Shown here one piece after another: positions 4,060 to 9,063 of a stretch of 9,063 nt of DNA. A program made the position numbers and the translations under genes. The first letter of the stretch is position 1. Each line of letters starts with the position of its first letter. Source of the stretch: Candidatus Hydrothermarchaeota archaeon (lineage in GTDB: Archaea > Hydrothermarchaeota > Hydrothermarchaeia > Hydrothermarchaeales > WAQR01); NCBI GenBank assembly GCA_015520145.1, contig WAQR01000265.1, forward strand, positions 1 through 9,063. Direction: 5' to 3'. The notes below the pieces were generated by a model that worked only from the letters and a program-made list of their open reading frames with translations, did no database searches and was not told the origin of the DNA.

Positions 4060-6621
4060 ATGGAAATAACCAGGAGGGATTTCTTGAAGAAGTCGGGCAT
4101 GGTTGCAGGGATAGCTGCTTTAGGCTCAGAGGTCGTCCCAATATCCAGAGTCGTATCTGAAGTGGAGGCGGCTGTTCTAGGTGGTGAGGCCATGATCCCC
4201 TCGACCTGCGTAATGTGTGTGAATTTTTGTGGAATCAGGGTCAGCAGAGTTAACGGCGTAATTAGGCAGATCTACGGAAACCCGGAGAGTCCCTACAATG
4301 TTGGTCATATGTGCCCAAAAGGGCAGTCCGGCATATATGACGCCTACAACCCCTACAGGGTAAAAGCTCCGCTAAAACGCACAAACCCGAACAAAGGTCC
4401 TGGCGAAGACCCCAAGTGGAAGGAGATAAGCTGGGACGAGGCATTCTCAATTATTGCCGAGAAGCTCAATAAGATAAAGAACGATGACCCGAGAAAGCTT
4501 ATATGGCTGCATGGACATGGCAAGTACCTGGTTCAGGACAAGTTTCCAAAGGCTTTAATGAAGGCTTTCGGCACGCCCAATGTGGTGCACCGTACAACAA
4601 TATGTGAGGTTGCAAGGCACACCGCCGACGAGCTTACTTGGGGCTACCATGCTTTCTTGCCTGACCTGGACAACTGCAAATACTTCTTGAATTTTGGAGG
4701 AAACTACATGGAAGCTGGTCAGTGGGCTCGCTGGCTTGACAGAAAGACGCTAGATGCGATGGAAAATGGAATGAAGAACATAGTCATAGAGCCGAGGCTT
4801 TCGAATTCCGCCGCGAAGGCTGACGAGTGGATACCAATAAAACCGGCAACTGACATGGTCTTTTTACTCGCCATGTGTAACGAGCTGATAACCAACGGTT
4901 ACGTCGACGAAGAGTTTCTTATAACATATACCAATGCCCCTAACCTTGTGGGCAGCGACGGCAAGTTCCTGCGTGACGGCAATGGAAAAGAGCTTGTCTG
5001 GGACAGGACCAGCAGCTCTGCAAAGCCTTATGAGGGCGATGTTGAGCCAGCACTTACAGGGAGCTACACTGTAGATGGGAAGACGTACAGGACTGCCTTC
5101 GAGGTATTCAGGGAGGAAGTTATGGATGTAACTCCCGAGTATGCAGAGGGGGTTTGCGGTGTACCTGCTGACACGATAAGGAGAGTCGCAATGGAGTTCG
5201 GAGAGGAGGCAAATATAGGGGCAACCATTGTGAAAGACGGCCATATTTTGCGCTACAGGCCGGTGTCAATATACACATTCCGTGGCCTTTCGACCCACGA
5301 ATACGGCACACAGATTAACCGGGCACGGTGGATGGTGCAGATGCTTGTCGGGAACGTCGATGCAGTGGGTGGCGTTCAACTGCACAGCGCTTACAAAAAA
5401 CCAGAATTCTTCGACGTCGCAAAGTGTGAATATCCGCCGAATCGCGTAGACTTGCAGGAGAGCGTTTACTTCCCGCAGGCAAGGCACAATGTAGCGCAGC
5501 AGGTGGCTTATACGCTTTTAGACCCCTCAGCTTACGGCTTGGAGTACGAGCCTGAGATGTTGATTGCCTATGCTTCCAACCGCGTGTTCTCAGCACCTGT
5601 ATTGGACCAGCAGATAGAGGCATACAAGAAGCCATACACCGTTGTGATAGATACTATACTGACAGAGCACGCAGACATGGCTGATATAGTGCTACCCAAC
5701 AAGAGCTATCTCGAGTGCTGGCACTGGGCGCCGACGAGATTTACAGTGGACACCAAGCACGATGCAATACGCCAGCCAGTGGTAAACACCTACAATATGC
5801 CCTATCAAGACTTTGATATCTTCATGGAGCTTGCCAAGCGCGTGGGCATCCTGGATAAGTTCATAGAGAAGATAAACAAGGACTGGAAGACCGACCTGGC
5901 CCCGGGCAGGAAGTACACTGCCGAGGAGATGGTAGCAGCAATTGCTAAGGCAAAGGGCAAGAGCTTGGAGTACTTTAAAGAACATGGGCTGAGTAAAAAG
6001 GTGTTAACTACTGAGGAGATCTATCTAAAGGGTGTTGAAGCCAAGTTCAAAGGAGCTGGCAAGCCCAAGATGCAGTTCTACTGCGAGAACCTCGTGGGGA
6101 CTGCAGAGAAGGTAAAACAGGTCGTGGCTGAGAACAACATTACCAATCTCGACATCAGCAACATTGATATGATAAACGCTCCCCTACCCAAAAAGGAGCA
6201 CGCCTTCCCAACGGGCCACGAAGCGCCCAGCGATTACGATCTGTACCTTATAACGTACAAGAGGATGTATCTCAATCAGAGCGGCACCGCTTTAAATCCT
6301 ATGCTCCGCCATGTTGCACATGACAGCGACGAGAACTTTGTTTTGATGAATAAAGCAACAGCAGCGAAGAAAGGCATAAAGGACGGCGACGAGGTCAATG
6401 TGGAGTCAAGGGCCGGCAAGATTAAGGCCAGGGCAAAGCTAATCGAAGGCATTCGTCCGGACACGGTTGGTATAAGCTATCACTACGGGCACTGGAGCAC
6501 CAGTATGCCTGACTATGCCAAAAAAGGCGTTAATCCAAACTGGATTATAGAACTGCACTCAGACATGATCTCAGGGATGACGAACTTCAATGACACCAAG
6601 GTTAAGGTGGTAAAGGCATGA
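4060..6621 (+). CDS. Molybdopterin oxidoreductase, catalytic subunit (PsrA/PhsA/ArrA-like)
   Basis: An 853-residue DMSO reductase-superfamily enzyme binding a bis-pyranopterin molybdenum (or tungsten) cofactor and one [4Fe-4S] cluster. An N-terminal Tat signal (RRDFLKKSG, 5-13, then a hydrophobic stretch) points to export outside the cytoplasmic membrane. The cluster is C50-x2-C53-x3-C57-x27-C85 with MCPKGQSG. Cys182 in HRTTICEVARH sits where Cys, Ser, Asp or selenocysteine ligates the metal, so Cys ligation as in polysulfide, thiosulfate, tetrathionate and arsenate reductases is predicted. Further motifs: DTILTEHADMADIVLPNKSYLE (about 531-552) and a C-terminal dinucleotide-binding domain (about 724-853) with YHYGHWS. 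GAGGAG lies 11 nt before the ATG. First of an operon with an Fe-S subunit, di-heme cytochromes and a TorD chaperone. The substrate is not determinable; no in-frame TGA suggests selenocysteine. Confidence 0.9.
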   Translation: MEITRRDFLKKSGMVAGIAALGSEVVPISRVVSEVEAAVLGGEAMIPSTCVMCVNFCGIRVSRVNGVIRQIYGNPESPYNVGHMCPKGQSGIYDAYNPYRVKAPLKRTNPNKGPGEDPKWKEISWDEAFSIIAEKLNKIKNDDPRKLIWLHGHGKYLVQDKFPKALMKAFGTPNVVHRTTICEVARHTADELTWGYHAFLPDLDNCKYFLNFGGNYMEAGQWARWLDRKTLDAMENGMKNIVIEPRLSNSAAKADEWIPIKPATDMVFLLAMCNELITNGYVDEEFLITYTNAPNLVGSDGKFLRDGNGKELVWDRTSSSAKPYEGDVEPALTGSYTVDGKTYRTAFEVFREEVMDVTPEYAEGVCGVPADTIRRVAMEFGEEANIGATIVKDGHILRYRPVSIYTFRGLSTHEYGTQINRARWMVQMLVGNVDAVGGVQLHSAYKKPEFFDVAKCEYPPNRVDLQESVYFPQARHNVAQQVAYTLLDPSAYGLEYEPEMLIAYASNRVFSAPVLDQQIEAYKKPYTVVIDTILTEHADMADIVLPNKSYLECWHWAPTRFTVDTKHDAIRQPVVNTYNMPYQDFDIFMELAKRVGILDKFIEKINKDWKTDLAPGRKYTAEEMVAAIAKAKGKSLEYFKEHGLSKKVLTTEEIYLKGVEAKFKGAGKPKMQFYCENLVGTAEKVKQVVAENNITNLDISNIDMINAPLPKKEHAFPTGHEAPSDYDLYLITYKRMYLNQSGTALNPMLRHVAHDSDENFVLMNKATAAKKGIKDGDEVNVESRAGKIKARAKLIEGIRPDTVGISYHYGHWSTSMPDYAKKGVNPNWIIELHSDMISGMTNFNDTKVKVVKA

Positions 6622-6636
6622 AGGTGGTGATGAGAA

Positions 6637-7296
6637 ATGGTTAAATATGGATTGGTCATAGACCGTGAAAGATGCATCGGATGCAGGAGCTGTGTGGTCG
6701 CATGCAAAAATGAGAACTTTGTCCAGCCTGGCAACTACTGGAACTTTGTGCTTGAGTACGAGCAGGGCGAGTATCCAAATGTGAGTAGGATATTCGTGCC
6801 AGTGAACTGCCAGCACTGCGAGAACCCGCCCTGCGTGAAGGCCTGTCCTGTAAATGCAATAAGCAAGAATGATAAGGGTGTTGTATTAATTGACTACGAC
6901 AAGTGCGAGGGCATCAGGTACTGCATTGCAGCCTGTCCATACGGGGTAATACACTACATAGACAAAGAAGAAATCCTGTACCCAGACGAAGGGAAAATAC
7001 CCTACGAAGAGATTCCTGCAGAAGACAGGCACCCTCTGCACAGGAAGAGGCCTGGCGTATCTGAGAAGTGCACACTCTGCTGGCACAGGATTGAGAAGGC
7101 CATCAACGAAGGGAAAGAGCCTGGCAGTGACTATGATACCTCGCCGGCATGCGTCCCTGTCTGTCCGGCAGGTGCAAGGCATTTCGGAGACCTCGACGAC
7201 CCCACAAGCGAAGTTTCAAGGTTAATAGCAACAAAACGTGCAATCCAGCTCAATAAGGAGTACGGGACAAGACCACAGGTATATTACGTGGTGTGA
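6637..7296 (+). CDS. NrfC/PsrB-like ferredoxin subunit with one altered cluster motif
   Basis: A 219-residue electron-transfer subunit of the DmsB/PsrB/NrfC family that carries electrons between the catalytic subunit and a membrane or cytochrome partner. Cys groups: C13/C16/C19/C23; C58/C61/C66/C70; C90/C96/C100; C145/C148/C172/C176. The third group reads C-EG-I-RY-C-IAA-C: Ile93 (codon ATC) stands where family members have the second Cys, leaving 15 cluster Cys instead of 16. NarH has Trp at the equivalent kind of position and a [3Fe-4S] cluster there, so the same is inferred here. There is no signal peptide; such subunits are exported folded with the Tat-bearing partner. It begins 15 nt after the catalytic gene, behind GGTGGTGAT. 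The rest of the sequence is well conserved, so decay is unlikely. Confidence 0.92.
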   Translation: MVKYGLVIDRERCIGCRSCVVACKNENFVQPGNYWNFVLEYEQGEYPNVSRIFVPVNCQHCENPPCVKACPVNAISKNDKGVVLIDYDKCEGIRYCIAACPYGVIHYIDKEEILYPDEGKIPYEEIPAEDRHPLHRKRPGVSEKCTLCWHRIEKAINEGKEPGSDYDTSPACVPVCPAGARHFGDLDDPTSEVSRLIATKRAIQLNKEYGTRPQVYYVV

Positions 7297-7311
7297 AGGA
7301 GGTGGCTTGAA

Positions 7312-7638
7312 ATGAAATTAAAAGTTGCAACTTTATGCCTGCTTCTGCTCGTAGCTATTACGCTCTCCGCCGGATACGTGGGAAGCATGGGCATGGGCGG
7401 GAGAGGAGGAGCCGGACTGGAGATCGGGCAGCGCTACCATAATATACATACCATGCAAGTCGGACTGGAGTGCAGCAACTGCCACATCTCCGAATATGCA
7501 CCTGACTACGTGTATCAGCGCAAGTACAAGTTGCCTGTAAGAGGAGCGCCAGGGCCGGTGGACAGGGGTATATGTCTGGGCTGCCATAAGGAGAACGGCC
7601 CAACATCTAAAAAGTTTTACGGCACTGCGGGGGGATGA
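7312..7638 (+). CDS. Small di-heme cytochrome c, Sec-exported
   Basis: 108 residues. An N-terminal hydrophobic segment (about 5-22) serves as a Sec signal or membrane anchor, followed by a Gly-rich linker (MGMGGRGGAG). Two c-type heme sites: C54SNCH58 and C88LGCH92. The only other His residues are H43 and H46 in RYHNIH, so bis-His ligation of both hemes by these two is the simplest reading. It starts 15 nt after the ferredoxin subunit with AGGAGGTGG upstream, so it belongs to the same transcript. Its heme domain is about 67% identical (48 of 72) to that of the cytochrome at 7877-8275. I do not recognise it as a named cytochrome family (not clearly NapB or cytochrome c7). A role as redox partner of the molybdenum enzyme outside the membrane is inferred from position. 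Confidence 0.88.
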   Translation: MKLKVATLCLLLLVAITLSAGYVGSMGMGGRGGAGLEIGQRYHNIHTMQVGLECSNCHISEYAPDYVYQRKYKLPVRGAPGPVDRGICLGCHKENGPTSKKFYGTAGG

Positions 7639-7641
7639 TCG

Positions 7642-7668
7642 TCTTCCTTTCCCTCCTCTCTCCTCTTC
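7642..7668 (+). other. 27-nt pyrimidine tract after the first cytochrome gene
   Basis: An unbroken C/T run begins four bases after the stop codon of the first cytochrome gene. It could act in archaeal transcription termination or processing, though it lacks a long pure T stretch. The 238-bp gap that follows has no credible gene. Confidence 0.3.
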
Positions 7669-7835
7669 AATTAAATATACTACCAATATTATTTTGGAGG
7701 AGGATAGTATAGGCTATAGTCCATGGAATCATCAGGGTCAGCAACAGTTAACCGACAGATTTTTAATCTTTGTAGTGAAATAAATACATTTATTAGAACC
7801 TTTTATCGAGTCTGGTAAAGCAACGGCAACGCGGC

Positions 7836-7860
7836 AAGTTGAGATTAAAAGTTGAGATTA
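7836..7860 (+). repeat. Tandem 12-bp repeat before the second cytochrome gene
   Basis: AAGTTGAGATTA occurs perfectly at 7836-7847 and 7849-7860 (13-bp period), ending just upstream of the GGAAGG ribosome binding site (7861-7866). It lies in the gap between the two cytochrome genes, where separate transcription of the second cytochrome could start; nearby AT-rich TATA-like sequence is at about 7778-7794. It may be an operator or a leader element. Confidence 0.6.
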
Positions 7861-7876
7861 GGAAGGTTGTGAGAAT

Positions 7877-8275
7877 ATGAAGAAGATTATAATATATGCA
7901 GTCATGGCAGCAGTTCTGTTATTCACGGCATGTACCCAGCAGCCGCAGGAACAAGCACAGCCTGAGGAGATGAAGGCGGGAGGATTCCAGAATATCCAAG
8001 ACACCGCAAAGAAGATATCTTCAGGTGAAATAGACGTTGGAAATAAATCTGGTATGGAACTAGGTGAGCGCTACCATAACATCCATGCAGATACCCTTGA
8101 TCTAAAGTGTAGTACATGCCATATATCAGGATACAATCCCGACTACATTTACCAGCGAAAGTACAAAGTGCCCGTAAGAGACGCGCCAGGGGTTGTTGAC
8201 AGAGGGGTCTGCCTGGGCTGCCACAGTCAAAACGGACCTGCGATGACCAAGCTCTATGGCACTGCCAGCGACTAA
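7877..8275 (+). CDS. Small di-heme cytochrome c, probable lipoprotein
   Basis: 132 residues, paralogous to the cytochrome at 7312-7638. The N-terminus (MKKIIIYAVMAAVLLFTAC) looks like a lipoprotein signal with Cys19 as the lipidated residue, followed by a polar Gln/Glu/Pro linker of about 40 residues, so the protein is probably tethered to the outer face of the membrane. Heme sites: C78STCH82 and C112LGCH116; H67 and H70 (RYHNIH) are the only further His residues and are likely axial ligands. The shared stretch DY(I/V)YQRKYK(V/L)PVR between the hemes is well conserved. GGAAGG lies 10 nt before the ATG. It is separated from its sister by 238 bp, unlike the tight spacing elsewhere in the operon, so it may have its own promoter. 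The lipobox (LFTAC) is non-ideal, and archaeal lipidation is less well understood than bacterial. Confidence 0.86.
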   Translation: MKKIIIYAVMAAVLLFTACTQQPQEQAQPEEMKAGGFQNIQDTAKKISSGEIDVGNKSGMELGERYHNIHADTLDLKCSTCHISGYNPDYIYQRKYKVPVRDAPGVVDRGVCLGCHSQNGPAMTKLYGTASD

Positions 8276-8308
8276 CTCTCACCTGCCCCACCCTTTATTA
8301 GTTTGTTT

Positions 8309-8313
8309 GAGGT
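8309..8313 (+). promoter_or_regulatory. Ribosome binding site deciding the TorD-like gene start
   Basis: GAGGT lies 8 nt before ATG 8322. An upstream in-frame ATG (8256) lies inside the second cytochrome gene and would add 22 residues unlike the family. Confidence 0.5.
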
Positions 8314-8321
8314 ATTATAAA

Positions 8322-9023
8322 ATGCAGCAGCAGTTCTATCAGTTAGCAGCGAACAGGAGCAATGTCTACAATTTTCTCTGCCAGTTTTACAACACTGTAC
8401 CACAAGAGGAGGCGATTGGGAAGCTTTTCTGTGAGGAGTTCGTGGAGAACCTGAAAAAGCTCTATAGCATGGCTGAAGGTGAGATAAAAGAAGGTGCCAG
8501 GCTTCTTGAACACACCCACAGGCGCACCTTGGAGCGGACTCTTGAAGACCTGACCGAAGAGCTTGCTGTAGAATTTACAAGGCTCTTTAGAGGTTTAAAA
8601 CCAAAGTACGGCCCACCTCCTCCCTATGAGTCGGTCTACATTGGTGAGGGTAGGGTTATGGGCGAGACTACGCAGGAGGTTAATAATATTTATCTTGAGG
8701 CAGGCTTTGCGCTGACAAAGGAGTACGGCGGCCCGCCGGACTACATAGGAACAGAGCTCAGGTTCATGTCACTTGCAAGCTACCGCGAGGCCGAGTGCTG
8801 GAAGAACGGTGACAGGAATGAAGCTACGAGATTTCTCAAAATAGAGGACAGGTTCCTAAAAAGACATATGCTCAGGTGGATTCCAGGTTTCTGTGATACC
8901 ATGTTTGAAGAGGCGAAAACCGACTTTTACAGAGGGGTAGCCAAACTCACCAGGGGTTTCCTGACGTTAGATACCGAGCAGATAGAGGAGCTACTTCAAG
9001 TACTGGAGGAAGAAGAACAATGA
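8322..9023 (+). CDS. TorD/DmsD-family chaperone for the molybdenum enzyme
   Basis: A 233-residue, mostly helical cytoplasmic protein of the TorD/DmsD/NarJ family, which bind the Tat signal of a partner molybdoenzyme and hold it until the cofactor is inserted. Seen: EFTRLFRG (84-91), PPPPYESVY (98-106), then the GGPPDYIGTELRFMSL stretch (136-151), which is the family's best known motif (usually PDHIGTELEFM; here Tyr replaces His), and FLKRHMLRWIPGF (178-190). The start at 8322 places MQQQFYQLAANRSNVYNFL at the N-terminus, as usual for the family. Its partner is surely the Tat-bearing catalytic subunit at the head of the operon. The last codons overlap the next gene (ATGA). Confidence 0.92.
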   Translation: MQQQFYQLAANRSNVYNFLCQFYNTVPQEEAIGKLFCEEFVENLKKLYSMAEGEIKEGARLLEHTHRRTLERTLEDLTEELAVEFTRLFRGLKPKYGPPPPYESVYIGEGRVMGETTQEVNNIYLEAGFALTKEYGGPPDYIGTELRFMSLASYREAECWKNGDRNEATRFLKIEDRFLKRHMLRWIPGFCDTMFEEAKTDFYRGVAKLTRGFLTLDTEQIEELLQVLEEEEQ

Positions 9024-9063
9024 AGGAGATGGAGCTTGCCATAGCTATCCACGGCCATAACGC
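9020..9063 (+). CDS. Start of an unidentified gene (cut by window edge)
   Basis: The frame is open from ATG 9020 (overlapping the TorD TGA as ATGA, with GGAGG about 10 nt upstream) to the window end: MKEMELAIAIHGHNA. A second in-frame ATG at 9029 with AAGGAG before it is also possible. Fourteen codons are too few to name a family. By position it is probably another component of the molybdenum oxidoreductase system. Confidence 0.5.
   Translation, partial: MKEMELAIAIHGHN

Noticed and set aside
4060..6621. Formate dehydrogenase or nitrate reductase identity for the molybdopterin enzyme
   Set aside because: There is no selenocysteine TGA, the ligand region and neighbours (TorD-type chaperone, NrfC-like subunit, di-heme cytochromes) do not fit NarG or typical FdhA, and the predicted ligand is Cys rather than the Asp of NarG.
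7779..7794. Inverted repeat AATAAA-TACA-TTTATT as an operator or terminator
   Set aside because: The arms are short and pure A/T, so chance is likely and no T-run follows.
7723..7818. A 31-codon ORF in the gap between the cytochrome genes
   Set aside because: The GGAGGAGG upstream is 19 nt away, the peptide resembles nothing known and the length is expected by chance.
8256..8321. Twenty-two extra N-terminal residues for the TorD-like protein
   Set aside because: They begin inside the upstream cytochrome gene, look unlike the family and lack a ribosome site; ATG 8322 has GAGGT at good spacing.

Overview
The window reads as archaeal DNA, most likely from an anaerobic euryarchaeon. The evidence is TATA/BRE-like promoter elements in a very AT-rich divergent intergenic region, strong GGAGG/GGTGA ribosome binding sites, short 5' leaders and a typical archaeal gene set. 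I cannot name the genus from the sequence alone. No tRNA, rRNA, CRISPR array, transposase or insertion-sequence end was seen.

Left half (1-3708, all on the minus strand, transcribed right to left): threonine synthase-like PLP enzyme, MoaD/ThiS-like ubiquitin-fold protein ending in GlyGly, YkgJ-type cysteine cluster protein, ThiF/MoeB/HesA E1-like adenylyltransferase, TusA-like sulfur carrier, and the 5' part of hisD (histidinol dehydrogenase, cut by the window edge). Three of the junctions overlap (1 to 20 nt) and one has a gap of about 20 nt, so this is one operon. It holds the parts of a protein-thiocarboxylate sulfur relay (E1, GG-ended carrier, TusA) directly behind a PLP enzyme. That is reminiscent of the mycobacterial CysM-CysO-MoeZ system and raises the possibility that the 'threonine synthase' is a sulfur-incorporating enzyme. 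A tiny basic ORF and a short repeat sit between tusA and hisD.

Middle (3709-4059): a 351-bp AT-rich divergent control region with back-to-back promoter candidates, a helically phased 9-bp direct repeat, an inverted repeat and a doubtful 37-codon ORF.

Right half (4060-9063, all plus strand): a Tat-exported molybdopterin (DMSO reductase superfamily) catalytic subunit with a [4Fe-4S] site and a predicted Cys molybdenum ligand; an NrfC/PsrB-like four-cluster ferredoxin subunit in which one cluster Cys is replaced by Ile; two paralogous small di-heme cytochromes c (about 67% identical over their 72-residue heme domains), one with a Sec-type signal and one with a lipoprotein-like signal; a TorD/DmsD-family chaperone; and the first codons of another gene. 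Together these look like an extracytoplasmic molybdenum respiratory oxidoreductase whose usual NrfD/PsrC-type quinone-linked membrane subunit is absent from the visible part and may be functionally replaced by the two di-heme cytochromes. The substrate (sulfur, arsenic or other oxyanion) cannot be read from the sequence.
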